From positions 4,960,001 to 5,024,000 of the forward strand of contig NZ_CP065047.1 of the NCBI RefSeq assembly GCF_015689175.1: a stretch of DNA of 64,000 nucleotides, read 5' to 3'. Below, piece after piece: positions 20,035 through 28,922 of this stretch (position 1 is the first letter of the stretch; the number at the start of each line of letters is the position of its first letter). The notes under the pieces are model-generated. The model made no database searches and was not told where the DNA came from. It saw only the letters and a program-made list of their open reading frames with translations. This stretch comes from Mycobacterium kubicae. Lineage in GTDB: Bacteria; Actinomycetota; Actinomycetes; Mycobacteriales; Mycobacteriaceae. Both the position numbers and the translations under genes were made by a program.

Positions 20035-20048
20035 TTGTTATCTGGAGT
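20035..20048 (+). repeat. Left terminal inverted repeat of the outer recombinase element
   Basis: TTGTTATCTGGAGT, identical in inverse to bases 41,229-41,242. It abuts the codon for Ile just before the presumed catalytic Glu of the IS256 transposase. Confidence 0.85.
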
Positions 20049-20133
20049 TCTGGCCGCGGTAGCTGTTGTGACCTGCAGGTTTGTGTCGTGGAGGGTGTCC
20101 ATGACGCGGTTGGAGATGGATATCGCTTGGCGG

Positions 20134-20565
20134 TTAGCACGGCCCGATTGTTACCGAATCGCGATGCGTCGGTTCATGATGTCGGCCGGTGTCGTCGCGG
20201 AGTTGGCCAAGGGCGCACGCCAGTTGGCGGCGTAGCCGCCGGTTCTCGTCGGCGAGTTCGCGGTTGCGGCGGTTGGCGATTTCGAGGCGCTGCCGCGGGG
20301 AGTCGTCGCTGGCGCGTTGTCGGGCGGGTAACGGTGTGCTTGGCTCGGGTCGGTGTTGGGTGCGGAGCCGGCGGATCTCGTCTTTGAGGTCGGTTTGGGT
20401 GTAGATCCACGAGCGGGAGACACCGGCGTGGCGGGCGACGGATTCGAAGGTGAGCAGGGCGCCGGTCCGGTCGAGTTCGTGCATCGCAGCGATGGCCTTG
20501 GCGCGGGTGTGTTCGTGCCGCTGCTGGGCGGCGTGGATGAGGTGGATGCTGTTGTCAGCCGGCAT
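20134..20565 (-). CDS. DUF6262-family protein of the outer element
   Basis: 143 residues starting MPADNSIHLIHAAQ. Helix-turn-helix in the first 60 residues (ESVARHAGVSRSWIYTQTDL), then an Arg/Glu-rich heptad helix (LEIANRRNRELADENRRLRR). It has the same plan as the third genes of elements 1 and 2 but is shorter and diverged. Its start overlaps the 3' end of the recombinase B gene by 11 bases. It lies about 100 bases from the element's left end, and is the only gene of this element left intact. Confidence 0.8.
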   Translation of the reverse strand: MPADNSIHLIHAAQQRHEHTRAKAIAAMHELDRTGALLTFESVARHAGVSRSWIYTQTDLKDEIRRLRTQHRPEPSTPLPARQRASDDSPRQRLEIANRRNRELADENRRLRRQLACALGQLRDDTGRHHEPTHRDSVTIGPC

Positions 20566-20767
20566 GTTTGGCCTTCCCTGGTTGTGGATCGTTGAGGGCG
20601 GTGATGATGTTGTCCAGGTTGTGCAGGATTTGGTGGTTCATCTCGGCCAGACGTTGTTGTCCGCGGGCTTGGGCGGCGGTGATCAGCTGCAGGCTCTGTT
20701 GCCGCTGCTGGTGGTGCTGGGGCAGGAACTCGGCGGTGGTGAGGAACATCGGACAGGTCAGACAGGC
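20555..20767 (-). pseudogene. Recombinase B of the outer element, C-terminal piece
   Basis: The frame runs ACLTCPMFLTTAEFLPQHH, then a Gln-rich helical tail to the stop. It completes the Cys motif begun at the other break point (CGLPVQQSCPHANA at 28,923), giving CPHANACLTCPMF, the conserved Cys cluster of this recombinase subfamily. The intervening 8.15 kb is the two-gene element. Confidence 0.85.
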
Positions 20768-20802
20768 TTCTCTGAACTTAGCTGGGGCACTTAGCGATCC
20801 GT

Positions 20803-23265
20803 TCATCGTGGCCGCGCATTTGTTGGTAGGGAGGGGGTTCCGAGGTCGACCGCGAGGCGACGGCTCGTGTCGATCTGAGTGAGTTTGTCTTTCACCCCGG
20901 CGAGGCTGACTTGGAGTCCCTCGACTTCGCCGAGCCAGCCGTGAAGTTTGGCCTCCTCGATTCGGTCCTCGAGGTTGCTGCGGATCTCTTCCAGGCGTGG
21001 TCGTTGCGCTGGGTCCGGCCGGAGAAGCGAACATCGGACGCAAGCGTGCTCGTGAAAACACGGCGTTCCAAACGCGCGGCCGCACGTCCCGACCGACACC
21101 TTGCGCTTCTCGAAGTGGGCGAGGAAGTCGTCCCACTCGTCCTCGGTCGGGGTCCGGTACTCCTCGCTGGGTCGGGTTGCCCGTCGGCGAGCGATGAACG
21201 CTCGGTGGGCTTCGATCGCTTCCATGGGGTAGACGGCTTTGTATCCCATGGTTGTGTCAATTGTCTTGTGCCCGCAGATGATTTGGGCGATGTGCGGTGG
21301 TAGCCCGCTCATGATTGCGTCGGTGACGAAGATCCTTCTGAAGTCGTGGGGCGAGAAAATCAGCGGTTCGCCGGTGGCGTCGGTGAGCCCGCTGGCGGCG
21401 AGTGCGTCGATGAGCAGTTTGCGGATCGCACTGGGTGTGAAGGGGCGGTGCTCGTTGCCGATGGCGCGTTGGAACAGCAGCGGCATCGGCGGGTTCCAGA
21501 CTCGCTCTCGGGTGTCGTAGGACGGCACCAGGGGTATCGCACCGCTTGGTGCGCGGAGGCGGGTGATGATGGCGCTGAGCACGTCGGCGAGTTCGGGGCT
21601 GACGAGCAGCAGGCGTTCGGTGTCGGTCTTGGAGGGGGCGATCTGCAGCAGCGGCACCACTTCGCCGCTGGAGGGCAGGCGGTATTCGGTGATGCTGTGG
21701 TGGCTGAGTTCAAGCAGTTCCTCACAGCGGATGCCGGTCAGTCGCAATACTTCAATCGTCGCGAACGCCCAGAACGCCTCGTCGTCCTCGTAGGACAGGT
21801 TGCGCCGTTTGCCCGTGGCCGTGTCGTCGGCCCAGACGTGGCGGCCTATGGCTTTGGGGACGTGCGCTTTCCGTAATTTGGCGTCGGTGCCGGGGATCAG
21901 GGTTCCAGACACCGTCTGGTCAGCGGCCTGCAAGAACTGTTGTGCGGTGCGGCGGCGCTCGTTCGCGGTGCGCACCAGCACCGGCAGCACAGGCAGTCGT
22001 TCGCGGGTGCGCTGGTCCATCCGAGCCTTGCGGTGTTTGCGTTCCTTGGCTCGTCGGATCTCGGCGTCGCCAATCGGGCAGGGAGCCGCCCACCGGGCCC
22101 ATCGGGCGGGATCGTCGACGGCCCATTGAGCGATGTCGAGGTAGAACGCTCGCACCCGGAGTAGTTCGTCTTTGGCGTTGAGTCGCGGGGTTGCGACCTC
22201 GATCTGCTCACCGGCGGCGTTGGTGATCGTTCGCTTCTTGGTGGCCAGGTCGTCCTTCCAGGTCCGGATGACGTCCTGGGGCAGCTGCAGGGTGTCGATG
22301 CCCGGTGCGATGGCTTCGATGCGGGCCCAGAACAGCCCGGCCAGGCTGCGGGAGATCGCGTCGATGCTGGCGAAGTCCAGCGACGGCTGACGTTCCCGCA
22401 GGTAGTCGACAAGCAGGTCGCGAATGGGTCGGCAACGCAACGGATATCGATCCACTAATTCTTCGATCGTGAGTCGCCCGGTGGCTTGCCCGAATGCGCG
22501 AATCGTGTGCGGCGCATCGTCGGGGAAGATGCCAATCGCACGCAGGCGTAGGTAGAAGTCGACCTTCTTTTGTCCGCCGCGAGCGTGTACCTGGCGCAGG
22601 GTGTCGACCAGTTCGACACAGTCGCCGACAGTGATGTCGGCGACACGTCCGCCCTTGCACGCGAGGATGGTCGCGATCCTGGTCGCCGCGACCCGCGCGT
22701 CGACGGCGGAGCTGGCCGGTTGGGTCTCGGCGAGTCGCCGCAGCTGGGCGAACCCTTGCGGGTCTCTGATGTGCGCCATCGCACCGGCCAGCCGGGCGTG
22801 GGTGCGGGTAAGCATCCACGGCACACCCGGACGGATGACGTCGCCGCAGATCAACACGAGCAGGCCCGAGGCCAGATCGTCGACGTCGTACGACGCGTCC
22901 TGACCGCGCTCCTGCAGCCACCTCAGTGAGAGCCCGGTCCAGGTCTTGCCGGGATGCTGCTCGACGCCACTGAGTTCCCAACGCTGTTGCCAGGTGTCGC
23001 CCGGAAACGTCGCCAGCCAGTCCAGCAGCTTGGTCACACCGCGTCGTCGACCCGCCTGGGTCCCCTTGACATCCGAGGTAAACAATCCGGAGGTCAGCCT
23101 GACCATGGTGTCCTGGGCGGTTCCGGCCGTGGCTGCCCCACAATGCTCGGGCTGACGGGCGGGGAACCGTTCGCGCAGCTGCTTGTTCCGCCCGCTGATC
23201 TGAGTCTTGGTCGCATTCGCCACGGCAAGTGGTTTGCGCGCAACGTGTTTGGCGATCGTGGTCAC
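20803..23265 (-). CDS. Large tyrosine recombinase, second gene of the two-gene element
   Basis: 820 residues from a GTG that overlaps the ATG-TGA end of the upstream gene. Catalytic Arg in LTGIRCEELLEL (about residue 508), HxxR in PHDFRRIFVTDA (about 640), His and Tyr in ICGHKTIDTTMGYKAVYP (about 660-676). A C-terminal Cys/His cluster (CGRAFGTPCFHEHACVRC, about 725-745) is again present. The N-terminal 450 residues are mostly helical with no known domain recognised. No DUF6262 gene follows within the element, so this element appears to manage with two recombinases. Confidence 0.88.
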   Translation of the reverse strand: MTTIAKHVARKPLAVANATKTQISGRNKQLRERFPARQPEHCGAATAGTAQDTMVRLTSGLFTSDVKGTQAGRRRGVTKLLDWLATFPGDTWQQRWELSGVEQHPGKTWTGLSLRWLQERGQDASYDVDDLASGLLVLICGDVIRPGVPWMLTRTHARLAGAMAHIRDPQGFAQLRRLAETQPASSAVDARVAATRIATILACKGGRVADITVGDCVELVDTLRQVHARGGQKKVDFYLRLRAIGIFPDDAPHTIRAFGQATGRLTIEELVDRYPLRCRPIRDLLVDYLRERQPSLDFASIDAISRSLAGLFWARIEAIAPGIDTLQLPQDVIRTWKDDLATKKRTITNAAGEQIEVATPRLNAKDELLRVRAFYLDIAQWAVDDPARWARWAAPCPIGDAEIRRAKERKHRKARMDQRTRERLPVLPVLVRTANERRRTAQQFLQAADQTVSGTLIPGTDAKLRKAHVPKAIGRHVWADDTATGKRRNLSYEDDEAFWAFATIEVLRLTGIRCEELLELSHHSITEYRLPSSGEVVPLLQIAPSKTDTERLLLVSPELADVLSAIITRLRAPSGAIPLVPSYDTRERVWNPPMPLLFQRAIGNEHRPFTPSAIRKLLIDALAASGLTDATGEPLIFSPHDFRRIFVTDAIMSGLPPHIAQIICGHKTIDTTMGYKAVYPMEAIEAHRAFIARRRATRPSEEYRTPTEDEWDDFLAHFEKRKVSVGTCGRAFGTPCFHEHACVRCSLLRPDPAQRPRLEEIRSNLEDRIEEAKLHGWLGEVEGLQVSLAGVKDKLTQIDTSRRLAVDLGTPSLPTNARPR

Positions 23266-23687
23266 ATCGACCTCCCGAACAGGACGCTCAGCGACTGCGG
23301 GTCGTAGCCCGGCGCCGGCGGCGGTGGAACCGGATCTTCGCGCCGCGCCGCTTGCCGCGCGTGGTGAGCCAGCACACTCGCTACGACCTCCTCTTTGGAG
23401 GGCGTCAAATACAACTCGGTGGTGGTCAAGTGGGCGTGGCCCATCACCCACTGCACGTCGCTCAACGTCATCTGCGGATCCCGCGCCATCCGCATCGCGG
23501 CGCTGTGCCGCAGGTCGTGCAACGTCCAATCCGAGCCCAGGCAGGCATTGGCCCGCTCGAACATCCTGTGCGCGGCGTGATAGGTCAGCGGACGGTGTGG
23601 TCGGCGTAGTGTCCACCACAGCGGCCGGGTCCGGCCACGCGGCAACTTGGCCTGCAGGTCTTGCTGATACAGGCGGAGCCACACAAA
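23262..23687 (-). pseudogene. First recombinase of the two-gene element, C-terminal piece
   Basis: Continues the protein broken at 28,013: TFVWLRLYQQDLQAKLP, then LHDLRHSAAMRMA (HxxR) and WVMGHAHLTTTELYLTPS (His and Tyr). The stop TGA overlaps the GTG of the next recombinase. The interruption is the IS21 element with its 5-bp ACAAA target duplication. Confidence 0.88.
23683..23687 (+). repeat. Target-site duplication of the IS21 element, left copy
   Basis: ACAAA, repeated at 28,013-28,017 on the other side. Removing one copy with the element restores DAFVWLRLY in frame. Confidence 0.85.
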
Positions 23688-23818
23688 TGTCGGCTGCCAG
23701 GTGAAAGGGACCACTTCAGAGCTGGTTTTGCCATGAGCATGGGACCACCTGTTTGCCATTGATGGGACCACCTGACTGGCTGTTTTGCCAGTTATGGGAC
23801 CACCCCGGCGTGGCGTGG
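23688..23818 (+). repeat. IS21 left-end repeats (probable IstA binding sites)
   Basis: Three copies of a TTTGCCA-N4/5-ATGGGACCACC motif follow the outer inverted repeat; two matching copies in inverse orientation make up the right end (27,962-28,012). Multiple subterminal sites of this kind bind the transposase in IS21 elements. Confidence 0.75.
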
Positions 23819-23887
23819 GTTCTTCCGGTTGTTGGGCCGCTGTATTGGCCTGATGAGCTACCGGGAGACCTCCGATCTTGTTAACAG

Positions 23888-25132
23888 TCAAGCGGCGGCT
23901 CGTGTGGGGTGCGTCGGGGGTGGTCGGTATGCCTTGATTGGGTCGTAGGTTTGGCTGGTTTGCAGGCAGTGGTAGAGCTGGCCGAGCATGCGGTTGTAGA
24001 GGTGGCGCAGGGCTGCGGGGTGGCGGTCGCCGTGGTCGCGGCGTGTCAGGTAGTGAGCGCGGGTGGGTCCTTCGCAGCCGGCCGCGATGAACGCCCAGAC
24101 GAATCCGACGGCGGCAAGTCGGTTGTTCTTCACGTGCCGGTGAGTGATGCGGATGCTGCGCCCAGAGGCTTTGGTGACGGGCGCCGACCCGGCGAACGCC
24201 TTCAATGCTCGGGCGTCGGCGAATCGTGTTCGGTCGTCGCCGATTTCGGCGAGCAGGCGGGCACCGGTAAGGTCGCCGACCCCCACAAATGAGGTGATGA
24301 TCCTGTGGTCGGCGTGCTGGGCAAAGGTGGCGGCGGTGGCCTCGCCCAGCCGGTCGACGTTGGCGCACTCAGCGTCGAGGGTGGCCAGCAATGCGACTGC
24401 TTGGATACCGAAGGCGTCTTCGACCGGGGCGGGGTGTCGCAGCTGCGGCAGCCGCAGCTGCTGGTGGATTGTCGCCGCGAGCGTGGTCAGGCCGCGTTGG
24501 CGTCCGGCGCGGCGCAGGGCGGCGGTGATCTGCGGCTTTGACAGCCGCGCCGCCTTGGCCGGGGTGGCAGCGATGGCGAGCACCGCACGAGCTTCGGGTG
24601 CGGTGATTCCGCCGGGACGGTCGGCGAAGGCGTGCAGGAAACCCGGGAAATATTCCCGCAGCAGCGACCGCAGTTCGTTGCCGGCCCGGTTACGCCGCCA
24701 GGTGGCGTCCTGGTGGGCACGGGCCAGCACGGTGATCGATTGCGCCAGTTCGGTGTCGGCGGGTAACCGACGATGCTGGTCGATGTCGGTACGCAGGATG
24801 TTGGCCAGCGTGACCGCATCGCCGTGGTCAGACTTCTTGCCCGACATCGACGTCCGTTCCCGATAGCGGGCCACCGACATCGGGTTGATCGGGTAGATCG
24901 GTCGACCGCTGGCCCGCAACACGGCGACCAGCAACCCGCGCGGGGTCTCGATCGCGACCGGGATCGGATCCTCAGGGTCGTCGTCGGCATCGGCCAGCAT
25001 GGCGGTCAGTTCGGCGAATCCGGCGACCGACTCGGGGATGCGCCGTCTGGCGACCAGCCGACCGTCGGCATCCACCAGCGCGACGTCATGATGATCCTGG
25101 GCCCAGTCGATCCCACACGTGACCATGGACAA
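23888..25132 (-). CDS. IS110-family transposase, copy 2, inside the IS21 element
   Basis: 414 residues, intact. DEDD residues in GIDWAQDHHDVAL, AIETPRG and KKSDHGDAVTLANIL; the C-terminal serine region is FVGVGDLTGARLLAEIGDD and LKAFAGSAPVTKASGR. IS110 enzymes act with an RNA encoded at the element's end rather than with terminal repeats. About 430 bases of non-coding DNA lie upstream of the start, between it and istA, as expected for the IS110 group. Two starts are possible two codons apart. Confidence 0.92.
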   Translation of the reverse strand: MSMVTCGIDWAQDHHDVALVDADGRLVARRRIPESVAGFAELTAMLADADDDPEDPIPVAIETPRGLLVAVLRASGRPIYPINPMSVARYRERTSMSGKKSDHGDAVTLANILRTDIDQHRRLPADTELAQSITVLARAHQDATWRRNRAGNELRSLLREYFPGFLHAFADRPGGITAPEARAVLAIAATPAKAARLSKPQITAALRRAGRQRGLTTLAATIHQQLRLPQLRHPAPVEDAFGIQAVALLATLDAECANVDRLGEATAATFAQHADHRIITSFVGVGDLTGARLLAEIGDDRTRFADARALKAFAGSAPVTKASGRSIRITHRHVKNNRLAAVGFVWAFIAAGCEGPTRAHYLTRRDHGDRHPAALRHLYNRMLGQLYHCLQTSQTYDPIKAYRPPPTHPTRAAA

Positions 25133-25560
25133 ATTTACCTCCTTGGTTGTCGAAATGTGTTGGGTGCGTGACCCTTTGTGAGAACGCGCGGCGCCCTAAT
25201 AGCAAGGCTCTGATGGCCTGACCTCCGATTGAGCCGTTCGCGACCCCAGCAACCCGCACGACCCCCAGTCTTTGTCAGAGCTCAACGGCTCCCCGTCGAT
25301 GAGGTGTCGATCGTGCAGGCGGGCTCGAACCACGTTCCCCACCCCAACCCCTTCCGAGGAGCAGCCGGTCACGACACGCCGACCTCGCCGTTCTCCCGGC
25401 AGGTCTAGCCGACCCCGGTATCGGTCAGGCGTTCCGTCGACACTCGCTGGCCGACCGCTCACTCGGAAGGTCGCAGAGCAGCCGGCGTTCCCGCCTGTGG
25501 AAGGGGGTCTAGCCCCGAGTTCTGATCAGGAATCGTCCAGTGCCCTACAAAGCTATTAGG
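25133..25560 (-). ncRNA. Candidate bridge RNA region of IS110 copy 2
   Basis: A 428-base non-coding arm upstream of the IS110 transposase, where IS110-group elements encode the bridge RNA. It holds several GC-rich self-complementary tracts (for example GGGGCTAGACCCC on the minus strand near 25,510) and is framed by a 9-bp inverted pair CCTAATAGC (25,195-25,203) and GCTATTAGG (25,552-25,560). The RNA limits and guide loops cannot be set by eye; the assignment rests on position and family knowledge. Confidence 0.4.
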
Positions 25561-25565
25561 TATCG

Positions 25566-27098
25566 GTGATCGAGATCGTGGAAATGCTGCGGCTGTGGCT
25601 GCAGGGGTTGGGGTTGCGGGAGGTGGCCCGGCTCTCGGGCACCGATCGTAAAACGGTGCGACGCTACGTCGACCGGGCACGGGCCTGCGGGCTCGACCGT
25701 GACGGCGGAGACAGTCAGCTCACCGATGAGCTGCTCGCGGCGGTGATCGCCGAGGTTCGCCCGCACCGGCCGACTGGCAAGAGCCTTGCCTGGGAGACGA
25801 TCGCCGCTGAGCATGAGCAGATCAAGGCGTGGCTCAAAGACGGGTTGACGTTGACCAAGATCCACACGCTGCTTGGCCGCCGGGGTGTGGTGGTGTCGTA
25901 TCGGACGTTGCACCGTTACGCCACAACTGAATTGGGATTCGGGCGGCGCCAAGCCACGGTGCCGGTGGCCGACTGCGAACCCGGTGCGGAGGTGCAGGTC
26001 GACTTCGGCCGCCTCGGTCTGCTCATCGATGCTGGTGATGGGCGGCGCCGGGTGGTGCACGGGTTGATCTTCACCGCGGTGTATTCGCGGCACATGTTCG
26101 TCTGGCCCACCTACCGCCAGACCCTTAACGATGTGATCGCCGGGTTCGAAGCGGCGTGGGTGTTCTTCGGCGGGGTGTTCGCGGTGGTGATCCCCGACAA
26201 CATGAAAGCCATCGTCACCACCGCACACGCGACCGAACCCCGGCTCAATGACGCGTTCCGGGAGTATGCCCAGGCCCGCGGGTTCGCTGTTGACCCGACG
26301 CGGGTCCGCAGCCCCAAAGATAAGCCGCGGGTAGAACGCATGGTGCAGTACGTGCGGTCGAATTTCTATGCCGGAGAACACTTCCGGGATCTCGGGGATT
26401 GCCGGGAACGGGCGCGGCTGTGGTGTGCGCAGACCGCCGGGTTGCGGATTCATGGCACCACCCGGCTGCGCCCGGCCGAGGTGTTCGCCGCCGAGGAACT
26501 CCCTGCGCTGGGACCGGTGCCTGAGGATGTGTTCGACATCCCGGTCTGGACCCATCCCAAGGTCGCCTCAGACCGGCATGTGCAGATCGCCAAAGCGCTC
26601 TACAGCGTGCCCGGCGAGTTGGTCGGCAAGCGGATCGAGGCCCGCACGGATGCGCACGCGGTGAAGCTGTACTGGCGTGGTGAGTTGATCAAGGTCCACC
26701 CCGTCATGGCCCCGGGCCGGCGGCACACCGACCCCGCTGATCTGCCCGCGCACGTGTCGGTCTATGCGATGCGCGACATCAATGCGCTGCAGCGCAAGGC
26801 TGCTGCCCACGGCACCCACGTCGGCACCTACGCCGCCGCCGTGTTGGAACACCCGCTGCCGTGGACCAAGATGCGCCAGGTCTATCGGCTGCTGGGGCTG
26901 GTGCGCCGCCACAGCGCCGCCGCCGTGGAGGACGCCTGCCGGCGTGCCTTGGATGCCGAAGTCATCGACGTCGGACTGATCGAGCGGATCGTGACCCGCG
27001 GCGGCGGTGAACAGATGCCCCTGATACCGAAACCACCCGGGGCGGCGTCCAGGTTCGTGCGGGATGGCTCCGACTTCTCGGTCCGCAGGCCCTCATGA
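25566..27098 (+). CDS. istA: IS21-family transposase IstA
   Basis: 510 residues from a GTG start. An N-terminal helix-turn-helix (LREVARLSGTDRKTVRRYVD) precedes the DDE core: D in VQVDFGRLG (about residue 140), D in VVIPDNMKA (about 213), E in KDKPRVERMVQY (about 256). The C-terminal beta domain and Arg-rich tail are complete. The stop overlaps istB by four bases (ATGA). The natural upstream region has been pushed away by the IS110 copy, which may have removed the native promoter. Confidence 0.95.
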   Translation: MIEIVEMLRLWLQGLGLREVARLSGTDRKTVRRYVDRARACGLDRDGGDSQLTDELLAAVIAEVRPHRPTGKSLAWETIAAEHEQIKAWLKDGLTLTKIHTLLGRRGVVVSYRTLHRYATTELGFGRRQATVPVADCEPGAEVQVDFGRLGLLIDAGDGRRRVVHGLIFTAVYSRHMFVWPTYRQTLNDVIAGFEAAWVFFGGVFAVVIPDNMKAIVTTAHATEPRLNDAFREYAQARGFAVDPTRVRSPKDKPRVERMVQYVRSNFYAGEHFRDLGDCRERARLWCAQTAGLRIHGTTRLRPAEVFAAEELPALGPVPEDVFDIPVWTHPKVASDRHVQIAKALYSVPGELVGKRIEARTDAHAVKLYWRGELIKVHPVMAPGRRHTDPADLPAHVSVYAMRDINALQRKAAAHGTHVGTYAAAVLEHPLPWTKMRQVYRLLGLVRRHSAAAVEDACRRALDAEVIDVGLIERIVTRGGGEQMPLIPKPPGAASRFVRDGSDFSVRRPS

Positions 27099-27907
27099 GC
27101 CCGGCCCGCCCCGATGCCGTGCCGGCGGTCAAACCGATCGAGGTCTCCGGCGAGCTCAAAGCGTTGATGCGCCGCCTCAAACTCGGTCAGCTGCTCGACA
27201 CCCTCCCGGAGCGGCTGGCGCTGGCCCGCACCAACCGGCTGCCGCACCACGACTTTTTGGAGCTGTTGTTCGCTGATGAGGTCACCCGCCGCGACCGCGA
27301 GTCCGCGACGCGGCGGGCCAAGGCTGCCCACCTCGATCCTGCGATGCAACTCCAAGCCTGGGACGACTCCACCGCCGTGGCGTTCGATCAGCAATTGTGG
27401 GCCGAGCTGATCTCGCTGCGGTTCCTCGCCGATGCCTACAACGTGCTCGTCATGGGCCCGGTCGGCGTGGGAAAGACGTTCCTGGCCAACGCCTTAGGCC
27501 ACATCGCGGTACGACGGCTTCACAGCGTGCACACCGAACGGGCCGACAAACTGTTCAAACGCCTGCGTGGAGCACGCCTGGACGGCAGCTACGAAGACGA
27601 GATGCGCAAACTGCACCGCGTCGAGCTATTGATCATCGACGATCTGGCACTGCACCGCCTGGAAGCCACCGAGACTACCGACTTCTACGAGATCATCGTC
27701 GAACGCCACCGCAAGGCTTCGACGATCATCACCAGCAACCGCGAACCGCCCGAGATCCTGACCATGATGGCCGATCCTCTGCTGGCTCAATCCGCGATGG
27801 ACCGCCTGCAATCAGCGGCCTACGAACTCGTCGTCGAAGGCCAGTCCTACCGGCAACGCCAAAAGCCCCGACCGGAAAAGCCGGCCCCTCCGACTCCGTC
27901 GGATTGA
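27095..27907 (+). CDS. istB: IS21-family helper ATPase IstB
   Basis: 270 residues, AAA+ ATPase of the DnaC/IstB type that loads or regulates IstA at the target. Walker A GPVGVGKTFLANALGH (about residue 120), Walker B LLIIDDLAL (about 180), sensor segment ITSNREPPEI (about 212). The start ATG overlaps the istA stop. It is full length and intact; the related fragment at 5.25 kb lacks the first 110 residues. Confidence 0.95.
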   Translation: MSPARPDAVPAVKPIEVSGELKALMRRLKLGQLLDTLPERLALARTNRLPHHDFLELLFADEVTRRDRESATRRAKAAHLDPAMQLQAWDDSTAVAFDQQLWAELISLRFLADAYNVLVMGPVGVGKTFLANALGHIAVRRLHSVHTERADKLFKRLRGARLDGSYEDEMRKLHRVELLIIDDLALHRLEATETTDFYEIIVERHRKASTIITSNREPPEILTMMADPLLAQSAMDRLQSAAYELVVEGQSYRQRQKPRPEKPAPPTPSD

Positions 27908-28012
27908 CCGGCAACCACCCCATCGGTCACCATCAACGCACGGCCTACAACCGGAACAACCCGGTCCCATGCTCATGGCAAACCAGAGGTCCCATCACCC
28001 TGGCAGGCGACA

Positions 28013-28845
28013 ACAAATGCGTCCGCCGCCGCGGGCAGTTGCTGTATGGCGCGGGAACCCTTGCGCACCACGGTGATCAGTTGTTGGCCTGGGTCGACAT
28101 CGCACTGGCGAACCCCCAGCAGCTCGGACGCGCGGGCTCCCGTTGAGATCCAGAATGCAACCATTGCTCGGTCCCGATTCGACGGCAGCGCGGTGAACAG
28201 CGTGTTGAACCGATCGTCGGGTATCGCCCGCGGAATCCGCTGCGGCATTTTGGGGCGATAGCGCCCTACACGGTCGTGCTTCCAGGCCTCCATCGGGTTG
28301 TGGTGGGCATTCGCCCGCTCCGACCGACGTGCGATATCGAGGGGAAACGGATTCAAGATCGGTCCGGCACCGAGGTCACGCTGGAAGTCGTAGAAGCCGC
28401 GTAGCACCGTCTCGCTGTGAGCGATCGTCGCCGGGGCATACCCGGGGCCGAGGGCGGCCTTGCCCGTTACGGGGTTCGGCGGCCCAACCGACTCCACGGT
28501 TGCAACCACTTGGTCCGACGATGGCCTTCTCCGGTGTTTGACCGTCAGCTGAATCCAACAGCTGAAATCGCGCGCTTCGATCCGCGTCGCGCGGCGCCAA
28601 TCGACATCGACCGCGCCGAGGAATCTCCACCACCGCAGCAAGTCCATGCCGTAGGAACGCAGCGTCGCTGGAGAACGCCCAGCCGCGAGCAGCTCCCGTA
28701 GAAACGCGGCCACTGATTCCACGACGGCGCCCTCGGCGTCGATCAACCGGTAAGGCTCACCCAGATCGCCGGTTGAGGCGAGCTCCCCACAGCGAGAAAC
28801 AACAAGACGGGCTACATCCCTGGTTTGTACTGGCTCTTGGTTCAT
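28013..28845 (-). pseudogene. First recombinase of the two-gene element, N-terminal piece
   Basis: Starts at ATG (MNQEPVQTRDVA). It contains the SAM-like core-binding domain (RSPATLRSYGMDLLRWWRFL) and the first catalytic Arg in STGARASELLGVRQ. At DAF the frame enters the IS21 end. The partner piece at 23,262-23,687 completes the domain; together they give about 415 residues. The recombinase would have worked with the 820-residue protein encoded after it. Confidence 0.88.
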
Positions 28846-28922
28846 GGCCGAAAGCTATCGGGGCCGGCGCATTACGCCGCGCCACGCCACGCGGCTGGGC
28901 CAGTTAGTTCAGTCAACGGTGC

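Larger units (their letters stand above)
23688..28012 (+). mobile_element. IS21-family element carrying an IS110 insertion
   Basis: Ends TGTCGGCTGCCAGG (left) and, in inverse, TGTCGCCTGCCAGG (right), beginning with TG as in the family, with a 5-bp duplication ACAAA. It contains istA and istB on the plus strand and intact terminal repeats. An IS110 element on the minus strand lies between the left end and istA. It sits in the catalytic half of a tyrosine recombinase gene. Confidence 0.9.
20768..28922 (-). mobile_element. Two-gene recombinase element inserted in the outer recombinase B gene
   Basis: Bounded by the two halves of the B gene. Imperfect inverted ends: CTGAACTTAGCTGG at 20,772-20,785 and, in inverse, CTGAACTAACTGG near 28,900-28,912. 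A 2-bp GC repeat is shared at the junctions. It encodes two overlapping minus-strand tyrosine recombinases, the first of which is split by an IS21 element. Without the IS21 it is about 3.8 kb. Confidence 0.75.

Noticed and set aside
23688..23818. Regularly spaced repeats resembling a small CRISPR array
   Set aside because: They are the subterminal repeats of the IS21 end, matched in inverse at the other end; no spacers or cas genes.
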